Shown here: positions 17,677 to 27,481 of the stretch, one piece after another
Numbering within the stretch: position 1 is the first letter of the stretch
Layout of the letters: the number at the start of each line of letters is the position of its first letter
Assembly (NCBI GenBank): GCA_002689995.1
Contig: NZIV01000063.1
Span: 21,010 to 85,009, forward strand
DNA: 64,000 nucleotides
DNA from: Fidelibacterota bacterium
Lineage (GTDB): Bacteria; Fidelibacterota; Marinisomatia; SCGC-AAA003-L08; GCA-2689995
Direction: 5' to 3'
Program-made: the position numbers and the translations under genes
Notes under the pieces: generated by a model
The model's input: only the letters and a program-made list of their open reading frames with translations
Database searches by the model: none
Told to the model about the DNA's origin: nothing

Positions 17677-17916
17677 GAACAAGTAATTAAAAAAAGACAA
17701 GAAATAATATTAGATATCACCAATATTAGATGGAATTTAGAAGATGATTCTGATGATAATTTACCCAAAGAATTAGAATTAAAATGGGGAAGTAAGAAAT
17801 GGAGTAAACCCCAAGTCATAAACTGGTTAAGTAAACATTTTAATAATGCAATAGACAATTGTGAAATTGAAAAATTAGTTATTAAAGAAGTTACTGGCTG
17901 AGGAGGCTGTTGTTAA
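17677..17916 (+). CDS. Candidate small selenoprotein with C-terminal GUGGCC tail
   Basis: An open frame starts after the stop at 17674. It reads through a TGA at 17899-17901 to a TAA at 17914-17916. The product is an about 75-residue acidic/aromatic protein (I-L-D-I-T-N-I-R-W-N-L-E-D-D) ending V-T-G-U-G-G-C-C. Such a tail, with Sec near two Cys, suggests metal or redox chemistry. The UGA is followed by a long hairpin with a G-first loop (17917-17941), at a distance that suits a bacterial SECIS. No canonical start exists; ATT 17686 is the best-placed codon, so a non-AUG start or a 5'-damaged gene are both possible. It sits just after the MerC-like gene, which also ends in Cys-Cys. Without Sec, translation would end 5 residues earlier. 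Confidence 0.5.
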
Positions 17917-17941
17917 TTTTTATAATAGTTTATTATAAAAA
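17917..17941 (+). promoter_or_regulatory. Long AU hairpin: candidate bacterial SECIS, or a convergent-gene terminator
   Basis: An 11-bp perfect inverted repeat (TTTTTATAATA / TATTATAAAAA) closes a GTT loop. The loop begins 26 nt after the TGA at 17899 and starts with G, both inside the known bacterial SECIS limits (16-37 nt, G in the first two loop bases). It also lies between two convergent genes and has T/A flanks, so a weak bidirectional terminator is the alternative. Confidence 0.45.
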
Positions 17942-17959
17942 ACATCTAATCTTACTAAA

Positions 17960-18691
17960 CTAATTTTTTTTTGAATTTATTTTTTTTGCTGTAAAAATAC
18001 TAGTTACACCAAACGTTAAATCTTCAACTTTAGCATTAGTAAAACCTTTTGACTCCATTAATTTAATCATTTCCTCTCTGTTTAAAAAATTTTGTACAGA
18101 TTCTGGTAAATAACGATATGCGTCTGATCTTGCGAAAAAAGCACCAATACGAGGAAGTATATACTTAAAGTAGAATTGATAAATTTTACCAAAAAATTTT
18201 GAATGAGGTTCTTGAAATTCTAGAATAGCACATGTACCCCCTGGCTTGAGAACTCTATTAAATTCTACCATTGCTTGTTCATAATGGCCAATATTTCTAA
18301 AACCATATGAAATTGTCAATACATTAAATGAATTATCTTCAAATGGTAAATTTTCACCATCACCTTGAACAAATTTAAATTTATCTGACTTATTTTTAGA
18401 TTTAGCTTTTTTTTGTGCATAGCATACCATCTTGTAAGAATAATCAAGGCCTATAATTTTCACATCATGATGTTTCAAGATAGTAAAACCAACATCACCA
18501 GTACCGGTTGCGACATCTAAAACATCTTGCCCATCTTTAAGATTTAATCTTTTTACTAAAACACGCCTCCAATATAAATCAATTCCTAGACTTAATAAGT
18601 GATTTAAAAAGTCATATTTCCCAGAAATATCATCAAACATTTTCTGCACAAATTGTTTTTTATTTTCACCAGTATGATAAAATTCGTTCAT
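17960..18691 (-). CDS. ubiE: Demethylmenaquinone methyltransferase UbiE/MenG
   Basis: A 243-residue class I SAM-dependent methyltransferase with motif I 'VLDVATGTGDVGFTIL', 'YSYKMVCYAQKKAK', motif post-II 'LPFEDNSFNVLTISYGFRN' and 'VLKPGGTCAILEF', all diagnostic of UbiE/MenG. It methylates the naphthoquinone ring in the last step of menaquinone synthesis. Normal length. menF and menD lie about 0.5 kb away, divergently oriented, which supports menaquinone rather than ubiquinone. The basic C-terminus (K-K-I-N-S-K-K-N) is unremarkable. Confidence 0.93.
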   Translation of the reverse strand: MNEFYHTGENKKQFVQKMFDDISGKYDFLNHLLSLGIDLYWRRVLVKRLNLKDGQDVLDVATGTGDVGFTILKHHDVKIIGLDYSYKMVCYAQKKAKSKNKSDKFKFVQGDGENLPFEDNSFNVLTISYGFRNIGHYEQAMVEFNRVLKPGGTCAILEFQEPHSKFFGKIYQFYFKYILPRIGAFFARSDAYRYLPESVQNFLNREEMIKLMESKGFTNAKVEDLTFGVTSIFTAKKINSKKN

Positions 18692-19207
18692 TTATTAATT
18701 ATTTTCATAAATTTTTTATTTTTAGTATTAAATTTGATTATAAATATATCTTAAAATTTAATTCAAAGTATTTTTTAATCTTAATCAAAATTTAGTTATT
18801 CAATTTAACTACTTTTAAGTTAGCCTTATATTTAAGTAAGAAGCTGTATTATACCATAGATAACTTGCTTAATTAATAAAACTAGTTCTCGGTAAATATT
18901 ATTACTTCACAATCATCCAAATAATTGAATTTAAATTATTCATTATATTATTTTGAATTATCAATCTCAATAAATATTAAATTGATAATAATAATCTAAA
19001 CCTTAAGTTTTTTACAGTCCCAGAAAGCCTATATTTATTAGAATTAAAGATGAATTCATGTTTTAATATTAAAACCCTTACATAACCTCAATAAGATGAA
19101 TATTGTAAGTGTTATTAATAGCATTTATTATAACAAAATTAGTACATTGTTACTTTTCAGATGGGTTAAATTTAAACTTAATTTAATGGTATAGAATAAG
19201 GGTAAAA
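18692..19207. other. 516-bp intergenic region, AT-rich, no gene seen
   Basis: Lies between the divergent ubiE/menG and menF genes, so it must hold both promoters. Both strands were read for short ORFs with family resemblance, tRNA-like sequences, in-frame-TGA genes and strong hairpins; none could be supported. The base composition is among the most AT-rich in the window. Confidence 0.6.
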
Positions 19208-20626
19208 TTGAGCGGAAAAACATTACAATTTAAAGACCATCAGAATATTATTAAAAATAGAATATACTCTGCACTTGAACTTTCAAAAAAATTGAAAAAA
19301 GAAACAATTGTATCTCACACATTCAGAATAGATGCAATTGATATACTACCTATGTTAACTCATCCAGCTGATAGACATTTAACACGAGTATACCTTGAAA
19401 AGCCATCAAATGGATTTTCTATGGCTGGAATGGGATCAACAATTAAAATTGATTTTAATGGTGATATTCAAAAATTTAATGATGAAATTTCTGATATTAA
19501 AAAGAGAATTGTTTATGAAAAAGGACAAGATTATCCTCTTCCTTCTTTTTTAGGTGGACACGCTTTTAATCCTGAAATGGTTGCTGATGAAACTTGGAGA
19601 AACTTTCCAAGAGGTCGATTTGTACTTCCAGAATGTTTAGCAACACAAAATGACGATGGAGCCTGGCTAACAATTTCAACTTTAGTAAATCAAAACGATA
19701 ATCTTCCAATGTTGATAAGCCGCTTTGTTAACTTATGTATACATTATGAAAATAGGATGCCTGTTACTTTGCCTCCAATTTCTAGTTTAGCAGTTGATAA
19801 ATTCAAAGATGTTCCAGATAATGATTCTTATTCTGATACAATCAATAAAATTCTTGAAAGGCTTAAACCTGGCAAGGTAGAGAAAGTTGTCTTATCTCGT
19901 TCTCATCACGTTAAAATTAGTGAAAATTTTAGTGTAATATCTGGAATGCAAGTTTTAAGAAATGCATATCCAAAATGCATGTCATTCTTTTTTTCATTTC
20001 CTAATGAAGGTATATTTTTTGGTTCTACACCTGAAAGCTTAATCCGTTTAAAAAATAAATCAATAGAAACTGAAGCACTTGCAGGGACTATTTCTAGAGG
20101 TAAAAATATGGAAGAAGATAGACTCTTAGCAGAAAAACTTAGATATAGTCATAAAGAATGTGAAGAACATAGATTTGTTTTAGAACAGATTTTACGTAAA
20201 CTAAAACCTATCACTAATCAATTAGATTTTTCTGATTATCCAGAAATCTTAAAATTGAAAAATGTCCAACATTTAAAAACACCAATATTTGGAAAATTAG
20301 AATCAAAGCAACATATTTTAAATATAGTCAAACAATTACATCCAACTCCTGCTGTTGCCGGAACACCTACATCCGATGCAATGAGTATCATTCAAAAACT
20401 TGAAACTCATGACCGTGGTTGGTATAGTGGACCACTTGGTTGGGCTGATGTAAATGGTGATGGAGAATTTTTTGTTGGACTACGTTCTGCATTAGTATCT
20501 GATAATACTGCTCATGTTTATGCCGGAGGTGGTATTGTTGCAGAATCAATAGCTGAACGTGAATGGGATGAAACTAAGTTAAAAATACAGCCAATTATTA
20601 CTGCATTATCTGGTGGACAAATTTAA
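19208..20626 (+). CDS. menF: Isochorismate synthase MenF
   Basis: 472 residues with a chorismate-binding C-terminal domain: 'KVEKVVLSRSHHVKISENF', 'FFFSFPNEGIFFGSTPESLI', 'ETEALAGTISRG', 'LHPTPAVAGTP' and the closing 'YAGGGIVAESIAEREWDET'. The pattern is that of isochorismate synthases (MenF/EntC), which convert chorismate to isochorismate, the entry to menaquinone. The length fits MenF, including the less conserved N-terminal half. The start is TTG 19208. It abuts menD with no gap, so it belongs to a men operon whose other genes (menB, C, E, A) are not in this window. Confidence 0.93.
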   Translation: MSGKTLQFKDHQNIIKNRIYSALELSKKLKKETIVSHTFRIDAIDILPMLTHPADRHLTRVYLEKPSNGFSMAGMGSTIKIDFNGDIQKFNDEISDIKKRIVYEKGQDYPLPSFLGGHAFNPEMVADETWRNFPRGRFVLPECLATQNDDGAWLTISTLVNQNDNLPMLISRFVNLCIHYENRMPVTLPPISSLAVDKFKDVPDNDSYSDTINKILERLKPGKVEKVVLSRSHHVKISENFSVISGMQVLRNAYPKCMSFFFSFPNEGIFFGSTPESLIRLKNKSIETEALAGTISRGKNMEEDRLLAEKLRYSHKECEEHRFVLEQILRKLKPITNQLDFSDYPEILKLKNVQHLKTPIFGKLESKQHILNIVKQLHPTPAVAGTPTSDAMSIIQKLETHDRGWYSGPLGWADVNGDGEFFVGLRSALVSDNTAHVYAGGGIVAESIAEREWDETKLKIQPIITALSGGQI

Positions 20627-22216
20627 TTGACAAATTTAGAATGGGCAAGAAATACAGCTGAAGCTTTATCAAGATTAGGAGTGAATCATGCTTGTATTTC
20701 TCCTGGTTCTCGTAATACACCTTTAAAAATTGCTTTTATCAATCATAAAAAGATTAACTGTCACTCAATTATTGATGAACGTTCCAGCGGGTTTTTGGCA
20801 TTAGGCCTTGCAAAATCAACTCAAAAACCTGTTGTAATAATTACAACTTCAGGTACAGCAACAGCTAACTTATATCCTGCAATTATTGAATCAAATTTAA
20901 GTCGTATCCCTATTTTAATTTTAACAGCTGATAGACCGCCGCACTTAGTCGGAACGGGTGCAAATCAGACAATTAACCAGCAAGATATATATGGTCAACA
21001 AGTTCGTGGATATATTGATATAGGATTACCACAACATCTTGAACACTTACTCATGATTTTAAAAAAATTCTATTTGCTTGCGGCAGGGTTAAGTCATTTT
21101 GGGGGAAAAATAAATCCTGCTGGACCAGTTCATTTAAACTTTCCATTTGATGAGCCACTTATCGAACAAAAAGATATTCAAAAAGTAAGTAAATTCAATG
21201 AAACTATCTATAATAGATTAAAAATTAATATGACTGGAAATTTAGTCAACCATAATTACGTTCCTGATAATTTGATAAACCAAATACTAACATCAAAAAA
21301 TACATTAATTGTATGTGGAGAAGGGTTAAATGAACAAGAATTAAGTTACTTAGTTAAATTTTCAGAAAAATATCAAATACCAATTTTTGCTGATGTTCTT
21401 TCGAACTTACGTTTTAAATATAAATCCAAATTTATTTTATGTCATTATAATAATTATTTAAATAAATTAAAAAAAGTGGAGTTAATAATCCGTTTTGGTA
21501 AAAAACCAAACTCCAAACTTCTAAATAATTTATTAGATAACAAAAGAAATATTGTAAATTTATTTGAACCTATTGGTAGATTTAATGATGACAGTCAACA
21601 TATTCATCCACATTCAATTTTAGGATTTCCATTATCAGGTGAAAAATTAAATCAATCGAATTTCAATCAAATTTTATTTGAACAAGAGAAAAGATATAAA
21701 TCAAACAATGAACATTATATAAACCATCTTTTAAATTTAATTCCAAAAAATTCTCAACTATTTATAGGCAATTCATTACCTATTAGAGAAATTGATAAAA
21801 TTGCTTCAAATTTAAAAAGAGAAATAAGTGTTTTAGGAAGCCGCGGTGCTAGTGGTATTGATGGTATTATATCAACAGCAATTGGCCTGTCAATTGCAAA
21901 TCCTGATAAAAATACCTTTTTAATAATTGGTGATGTGAGTTTTTTTTATGATTTATCTGCTTTACAATTAGCTAAAAGTTTAGGTGCCAATTTAAAAATT
22001 TTTGTCATAAATAATCGTGGTGGACAAATTTTTAATAAATTGCCTTATGCAAATTTTGGTATTAAAGATTTTAAGAAATTTTGGATTACTAACCCAAATC
22101 TAGATATTAAAAAAACAGCTGATTTATTTAATTTTTATTATTTCAGGGTTACGGATTATTATGAATTAAAAAAAATAAATCTGAAAAATCAACTAATTAC
22201 TGAAATAATAGTTTAA
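20627..22216 (+). CDS. menD: 2-succinyl-5-enolpyruvyl-6-hydroxy-3-cyclohexene-1-carboxylate synthase MenD
   Basis: A 529-residue thiamine-diphosphate enzyme. The N-terminal pyrimidine-binding domain carries 'ACISPGSRNTPLKIAF', 'DERSSGFLALGLAKST' and 'TSGTATANLYPAIIE'. The C-terminal diphosphate-binding domain carries 'GSRGASGIDGIISTAIGLS' and the ThDP motif from 'IGDVSFFYDLSAL' to 'INNRGGQIF'. MenD adds 2-oxoglutarate to isochorismate, the first committed menaquinone step. It directly follows menF (start TTG in the next base after the menF stop). About 20-40 residues shorter than E. coli MenD, mainly at the C-terminus. Confidence 0.95.
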   Translation: MTNLEWARNTAEALSRLGVNHACISPGSRNTPLKIAFINHKKINCHSIIDERSSGFLALGLAKSTQKPVVIITTSGTATANLYPAIIESNLSRIPILILTADRPPHLVGTGANQTINQQDIYGQQVRGYIDIGLPQHLEHLLMILKKFYLLAAGLSHFGGKINPAGPVHLNFPFDEPLIEQKDIQKVSKFNETIYNRLKINMTGNLVNHNYVPDNLINQILTSKNTLIVCGEGLNEQELSYLVKFSEKYQIPIFADVLSNLRFKYKSKFILCHYNNYLNKLKKVELIIRFGKKPNSKLLNNLLDNKRNIVNLFEPIGRFNDDSQHIHPHSILGFPLSGEKLNQSNFNQILFEQEKRYKSNNEHYINHLLNLIPKNSQLFIGNSLPIREIDKIASNLKREISVLGSRGASGIDGIISTAIGLSIANPDKNTFLIIGDVSFFYDLSALQLAKSLGANLKIFVINNRGGQIFNKLPYANFGIKDFKKFWITNPNLDIKKTADLFNFYYFRVTDYYELKKINLKNQLITEIIV

Positions 22217-22243
22217 ATATCAAATTTTATTTTTTAATAAAAA

Positions 22244-22873
22244 TTATTTTAAACTCATTTTTAAACCAAATCCAATTAAAATAAATCCAAGTATAATTTC
22301 AATAGGTTTCTGTACTTTCAGAAATTGTAATTTAACTTTTTCATTATTTAAAAAAATTGCTATAATTGAAAACCAAATAAGACAGATTATAGAAATAATT
22401 AGCCCATAAATAATTTGAATAAAAACTGGTGTTTCTATATTAACAATTTGCGTAAATACACTCAAATAAAACATCGTCGCTTTGAAGTTAAGCATATTTG
22501 TAATAAATCCAGATTTAAATGATTCCCAATTTGATAAGCCTATTTTATTAAAAGATATAATATTTAACCTCTGCTGATTGCGGATTGAAGAGATTCCGAG
22601 ATATATCAAATAAACAGACCCAATAATTTTTAAAAATGTAAATATGTAAATTGATTGAGAAATTATTAAAGATATACCAGTTAAGGTATAAAATGTATGT
22701 ATCCATGTTGCACTAGAAATACCAATTGCTGTAAAAATTCCTGACTGCCTTGAACTAGATAAGCTGTTTTTAATAACCACTACAAAATCTGCACCTGGCG
22801 AAATAACAGCTAAAATAGTAATAGTTAGTACTGATAAAAATTCATTCAGAAATGGTAAGAAGTTTTCTAACAT
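22244..22873 (-). CDS. LysE/RhtB family amino-acid exporter
   Basis: A 209-residue protein with six predicted membrane helices and the LysE signature near the N-terminus: 'SPGADFVVVIKNSLSSSRQSG' style (residues about 25-45), then 'GIFTAIGISSATWIHTFY'. Members export amino acids or homoserine lactone-like compounds across the inner membrane; the substrate cannot be deduced. Length typical. Its start overlaps the stop of the upstream amidohydrolase gene by one base, so the two are co-translated, suggesting a linked release-and-export role. Confidence 0.87.
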   Translation of the reverse strand: MLENFLPFLNEFLSVLTITILAVISPGADFVVVIKNSLSSSRQSGIFTAIGISSATWIHTFYTLTGISLIISQSIYIFTFLKIIGSVYLIYLGISSIRNQQRLNIISFNKIGLSNWESFKSGFITNMLNFKATMFYLSVFTQIVNIETPVFIQIIYGLIISIICLIWFSIIAIFLNNEKVKLQFLKVQKPIEIILGFILIGFGLKMSLK

Positions 22874-24423
22874 TATTTTTTATAAACCAATTCACCATCA
22901 ACAAAAGTCATTAAAATCTCCGTATTTAAAATATCTCTTTCGCTACAAGTCGTTATATCTTGAGATAATATAGTTAGATCAGCATCATATCCTGGCAAAA
23001 TTTTACCTCTTCGATGTTCATCAAATCCACCATATGCAGCCCATGTTGTAAGCATTTTTAATGCTTCTATTCTACTTACTTTTTCTTGTGCCTGCCAACT
23101 TTCAACATTTGGATTATCAGGCGACTTTCGTGTTACTGCAGAAAAAAATTCCAAAATTGGATTTCCTTTTTCAATAGGACAATCAGAACCTCCCGGAATT
23201 TTTAGTCCAGCATTTAAGAAAGATTTCCATCTCGAAATTCTATGAATCCTTTTGTTTCCAATTCTCTGTTCCATCCAACGCATATCACTTGTACAATGTG
23301 AAGGCTGCATTGAAGGTAAAATATCATTTTTAACAAATTGCGGAATCTCTTCATCTCTTACCATTTGAGCATGCTCAACTCTCCATCTTTTATCATTTTT
23401 TCCACAAAGATATTTTTCATATGTATCCAAAACCAGTTTATTACCTTTGTCACCAATTGCATGGGTACAAAGTTGAAATCCATGATTATAACAATTATTC
23501 GCAAGTTTATCAAACTCATCTTTAGATAGTAAAATTAGACCAAAATTTCCACAATCATCATTGTATTCATCAAAAAGACAAGCACCACGACTTCCTAATG
23601 CTCCATCCATAAATGCTTTTACTGCACGAATAGTATAGCGATTATTTTTTAAAATTCCATTTTGGAACCATGGCTTTAGAAACTCTTTGTCGTTTCCATT
23701 TAACATTCCATAGCAGCGAATTGGAAAATTATCTTGTTTTATTAGACTTTGAATAGAGGTAACAATTAATGAATCTTGCCATGCATCATGAATACCAGTA
23801 ATTCCATTAGAGACTGTTTGTTTTATACCTTTTTCAATAAATCGTTTTACATCATTTTCAGTCTGCTTTGGTATATATTTTTCGATAGAATCCATTGCAT
23901 TATCAATAAATATACAATTATTAATAACCTCTCCACCAGCTGTAAAATCTAAACTTTCTTCAAATCCAGAAATTTGTCGTGCTCTTTTATTTACCCAAAT
24001 CGCATGACCATCAATACGTGTCAAAGAAATAGGATGATCAATACTAATATTATCTAAAACCTTTGCCAAAGGAAACTTATTATTTTCCCATAATGACTGA
24101 TCCCAACCTCTACCTAAGATCCAAGTTCCCTTTGGAAAATTTGATAAATTTTTACGAATTAAATTTACTATTTTTTGCGGAGAATCAATTCCTACAAGAT
24201 TAAAATTTTCTAAAAACTTGCCTAAGTTTGAAAGATGATAATGTGCATCAATAAAACCAGGTACAATTGTTGAACCTTTAAGGTCAATAGTTTTTGCAGA
24301 CAATAAATTCTGATTTAAGCCTTCTATTTTTCCATCTTTTATAATTATACTCTCGACTTTAGGCATATCTGGATGCAATGTAATAACATTCGCATTTATT
24401 AATTTTAGAGGTGAAATTTTCAT
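22873..24423 (-). CDS. Amidohydrolase family protein (YtcJ-like metal-dependent hydrolase)
   Basis: 516 residues, typical for the YtcJ branch. An N-terminal beta sandwich ends with 'GSTIVPGFIDAHYHLSNLGK' (first metal-binding H-x-H). The TIM barrel carries 'SLTRIDGHAIWVN', 'IRAVKAFMDGALGSRGACLF' (Lys ligand region), 'LCTHAIGDKGN', 'RVEHAQM' and 'GSDCPIEKGNP' (Asp). The C-terminal 'GYDADLTILSQD' completes the sandwich. The enzyme probably hydrolyses an N-acyl or amide substrate; the exact one is unknown. Co-translated with the downstream LysE exporter. Confidence 0.9.
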   Translation of the reverse strand: MKISPLKLINANVITLHPDMPKVESIIIKDGKIEGLNQNLLSAKTIDLKGSTIVPGFIDAHYHLSNLGKFLENFNLVGIDSPQKIVNLIRKNLSNFPKGTWILGRGWDQSLWENNKFPLAKVLDNISIDHPISLTRIDGHAIWVNKRARQISGFEESLDFTAGGEVINNCIFIDNAMDSIEKYIPKQTENDVKRFIEKGIKQTVSNGITGIHDAWQDSLIVTSIQSLIKQDNFPIRCYGMLNGNDKEFLKPWFQNGILKNNRYTIRAVKAFMDGALGSRGACLFDEYNDDCGNFGLILLSKDEFDKLANNCYNHGFQLCTHAIGDKGNKLVLDTYEKYLCGKNDKRWRVEHAQMVRDEEIPQFVKNDILPSMQPSHCTSDMRWMEQRIGNKRIHRISRWKSFLNAGLKIPGGSDCPIEKGNPILEFFSAVTRKSPDNPNVESWQAQEKVSRIEALKMLTTWAAYGGFDEHRRGKILPGYDADLTILSQDITTCSERDILNTEILMTFVDGELVYKK

Positions 24424-24624
24424 GCATTAATTTAATGCTTGCTAATGGCTAGCTCACTAAAAAAGAAGTACTTTTAAAAAAACTTATTAAGATGATGTAA
24501 ATTTAAAATATCTTATTTTTTTTAACGCTGTAGAAATATTATCCCTCTAATTTGATAATATCTATGAAATTAAGTAAATTTTAAACTAAATAATAAAGTT
24601 ATTTTAATAAAAGAGGAATATAAA

Positions 24625-26175
24625 ATGTTGAAAAAAATCACTATTATAATTACAATTCTTTCTCTCGGCTTATCATCAAACCTATCAGAAGTTGAAAGAG
24701 AAATGTTAAGTAATGAGGCTATGCAGAAAATGATGGCAGAAATTTTTAAAGAAGCAATGAAAGTAAAAAAGGATTTCCAATCCAATCAAATCAGGCAAGA
24801 GCTAATTGAAAATCTATCTTCTACTGCACCTAGAGAAGAATTCATTATTAATGCAGATTTGTCAACTGAACTATCTGAATCAAATCCTTCAGCTACCATA
24901 TATGTATCTACTGATAACCAAGAAACATGGATAAATTCAGAAAATATTGGCCCATTAAATGAGAATGGGTTTGAAACAACTTGGGGTACAACAGTTAATA
25001 CTGTCGATAGTGATGTTGTAAATTGGTATCTTTCTGGACTAATTAATTCTACTGCATTAGGCTTTGATTATGGAGAAATTATCGTTTCTCAATCTCCTCA
25101 AAATGTAAATAATCAATGGCCCCCAAATAATAATCTATATGCAACCCTAGTAAACGATGATACAGGTGATACAGACTCTGAACAAGATATTATAAGTCTT
25201 TCTGGTACCTATAGGTCTTCTGGAGAAGATATAGAAGAGTTATATGTTAAACTATCACTCAATAGCAGTTGCTGCAATGAAGGTTCAATATTTGGTCCTT
25301 GGTATCTCTATGGTGTAGGAATTGTAAATCCCGAATCAGAAGATGCAGTTGCCTATGCAATAGGCTATGCAGATGGTGGTTTTCTTGCTGGTAGTCAATT
25401 ATATCCTGGTCTATTAAAATTAACAGGAGATTTTGCTAGTGGCGAAATTGCAGGATTTGAGTATATAACACCTGATATAAATTACTCAACCGCTGGCAAT
25501 GATTTACAAGTATCTGTATTGTTAGATTATATTACTAATGATAGTCAATTTGGTCTATGGCCAAATTCATTACAAGGTTTAATTGTTTTAGGTGTGACTG
25601 TTTCTGCAGATCTTAGTTTTAGTACAAATATTCATGACCAAACAAATCCGGGTTTATTTTTACTTTCATCACAATATCAAAATGGAAATGTAGAGCCAAA
25701 TATCACAGATGGTGCCTATGATGATGAGACAATGACTCTTTCTGTAAATTACCAAGATGATGATGGTAATTTACCATGGTTTAAATCTGGTCAAATCTGC
25801 TATTCTGGAACTGATAATTGTTTTATTAACTTAAACTTAACTCCAAATAGTCATACTTATTTAGAAGGTGTTACATATTCAGGCTCCATTATTGATGAAG
25901 AAATTTCATCAGGTGATTATGACATTAAATTTTGGTTTGAAGATGACGATGAAATTGGTGTGCCACAAATCGTAATCCCTGTTACTATTGGTAGCTCTTG
26001 TGGAACTTTAGGCGACATAAATGGCGATAATAATATAAATGTTGTAGACGTTGTTACTATTGTTAATTATGTTCTAAATAATGATACTTCAGATTCATGC
26101 GCAGATCTTTCTAATGATGGACTAATTAATGTTGTAGATATTGTACAATTAGTAAATCTTATTCTTGGAGATTAA
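24625..26175 (+). CDS. Secreted protein of unknown function with C-terminal dockerin type I-like repeats
   Basis: 516 residues: signal peptide (1-17), a charged helical segment (20-65), beta-rich domains without recognised family, and a C-terminal dockerin-like pair of calcium-binding repeats: 'GDINGDNNINVVDVVTIVNY' and the second with D-L-S-N-D-G-L-I-N-V-V-D-I-V. Each repeat has the D-x-N-x-D-G-x-I-N-x-x-D loop plus helix. No cohesin partner is seen here, so this may act as a surface-attachment or secretion tag. It has a good SD (aagagga) before ATG 24625. Four proteins in the window share this ending style. Confidence 0.85.
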   Translation: MLKKITIIITILSLGLSSNLSEVEREMLSNEAMQKMMAEIFKEAMKVKKDFQSNQIRQELIENLSSTAPREEFIINADLSTELSESNPSATIYVSTDNQETWINSENIGPLNENGFETTWGTTVNTVDSDVVNWYLSGLINSTALGFDYGEIIVSQSPQNVNNQWPPNNNLYATLVNDDTGDTDSEQDIISLSGTYRSSGEDIEELYVKLSLNSSCCNEGSIFGPWYLYGVGIVNPESEDAVAYAIGYADGGFLAGSQLYPGLLKLTGDFASGEIAGFEYITPDINYSTAGNDLQVSVLLDYITNDSQFGLWPNSLQGLIVLGVTVSADLSFSTNIHDQTNPGLFLLSSQYQNGNVEPNITDGAYDDETMTLSVNYQDDDGNLPWFKSGQICYSGTDNCFINLNLTPNSHTYLEGVTYSGSIIDEEISSGDYDIKFWFEDDDEIGVPQIVIPVTIGSSCGTLGDINGDNNINVVDVVTIVNYVLNNDTSDSCADLSNDGLINVVDIVQLVNLILGD

Positions 26176-26220
26176 TTCAATTTAAAATTCTAATTGCTTC
26201 AATGTAGTTAATAAGTTCAT

Positions 26221-27456
26221 ATGAATACATATATATACGCTATTTCGTTTGCAATCCCAATATTTATAATCCTTATTTCTATTGAATGGATTATATCTAT
26301 ACAAAGAGGAATAATAATCAATAACTCAGCGGATATGATATCAAGCCTCAGCTCAGGACTTACTAATATCTTGAAAGATGGATTAAAAATTTCTGTTGCT
26401 CTTGTTAGCTATGATTGGTTAGTTAGTAAAATTAAAATAGTAGAATTTGACTCTATATTTTTTTCTATTTTCATCGCATTCTTAGTGAAAGATTTTGCTG
26501 GATATTGGATTCATAGAATGAATCATAGGGTAAATATTCTATGGAATAGACATATTATTCATCATAGTAGTGAGGAATTCAATCTATCCTGTGCTTTAAG
26601 GCAATCTATCTCCGGCATTGTATCTTTCGGTGCTATTTTCCTAATCCCTGCAGCTTTTCTTGGTATACCAACTTGGCTTTTTGCCATTATGGGCCCTATT
26701 CATTTATTTCTACAATTCTGGTATCATACCAAGTTAATTGATAGAATAGGTTTTCTTGAGCATATATTAGTTACACCTTCTCATCATAGAGTCCACCATG
26801 CTATAAACCCAGAATATATTGATAAAAATTATAGTCAAATTTTTATAATTTGGGATAAGTTTTTCGGAACTTTTCAAAAAGAATTAAAAGATGTACCGCC
26901 AATTTATGGAATCATCAGGCCTGCAGAAACATGGAATCCAATTATAATTAACTTTAAACATTTTGCCTCACTTCTAAGAGATGCAATTTATACAAAATAC
27001 TGGACTGATAAATTAAAATTATGGTTTATGCCAACAGGTTATAGGCCTAAAGATATTTCTATTATTAATCCAATTAAAACATTTACATATACTGGGAAAT
27101 TAAAAAAATATAAAACTAATAATTCTAGACTTCAAATTGGTTTGAGTTACTTCCAATTAGCTTTTACACTTACTATGATTTTTCATCTATTCAAATTACA
27201 AAATGAATTTGATACTTATCATATCTATCTATATGCAGGTATGATTTTTACAAATATTTTCAGTTATACATCTCATTTAGATAATAGTAAAATTATTTAT
27301 TTATCTGAATTTATAAAACTAACTCTAATAGGAATAATTTTATGGAAATTAAACTTTATATGGTTCAATTTAAATGTGATTGAAACGATTTTATTTATTA
27401 TAGTCCAGTTTATTACTATTGTGATTTACAGCTTTACATTAAAAAAAATCGAATGA
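26221..27456 (+). CDS. Sterol desaturase/fatty acid hydroxylase superfamily membrane protein, extended
   Basis: A 411-residue multi-spanning protein with the eight-His di-iron pattern of the family: 'HRMNHR' (H-x3-H), 'HIIHHSSEEFN' (H-x2-HH) and 'HHRVHHAIN' (H-x2-HH). Such enzymes hydroxylate or desaturate lipids, carotenoids or ether lipids at the membrane. The first 260 residues are the catalytic region; the last 140 form extra membrane helices, as in some alkylglycerol monooxygenase-like members. The true substrate is unknown. A second, shorter member is encoded convergently next door. Confidence 0.87.
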   Translation: MNTYIYAISFAIPIFIILISIEWIISIQRGIIINNSADMISSLSSGLTNILKDGLKISVALVSYDWLVSKIKIVEFDSIFFSIFIAFLVKDFAGYWIHRMNHRVNILWNRHIIHHSSEEFNLSCALRQSISGIVSFGAIFLIPAAFLGIPTWLFAIMGPIHLFLQFWYHTKLIDRIGFLEHILVTPSHHRVHHAINPEYIDKNYSQIFIIWDKFFGTFQKELKDVPPIYGIIRPAETWNPIIINFKHFASLLRDAIYTKYWTDKLKLWFMPTGYRPKDISIINPIKTFTYTGKLKKYKTNNSRLQIGLSYFQLAFTLTMIFHLFKLQNEFDTYHIYLYAGMIFTNIFSYTSHLDNSKIIYLSEFIKLTLIGIILWKLNFIWFNLNVIETILFIIVQFITIVIYSFTLKKIE

Positions 27457-27481
27457 AACTCATATAAAGTAATATAGATAT

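Noticed and set aside
17673-17858. Minus-strand 61-codon ORF opposite the small Sec candidate
   Set aside because: Looks like an antisense shadow; no motif, no ribosome-binding site.
18692-19207. Possible small genes in the ubiE-menF gap
   Set aside because: Short frames exist but none has a start signal, family resemblance or unusual composition.
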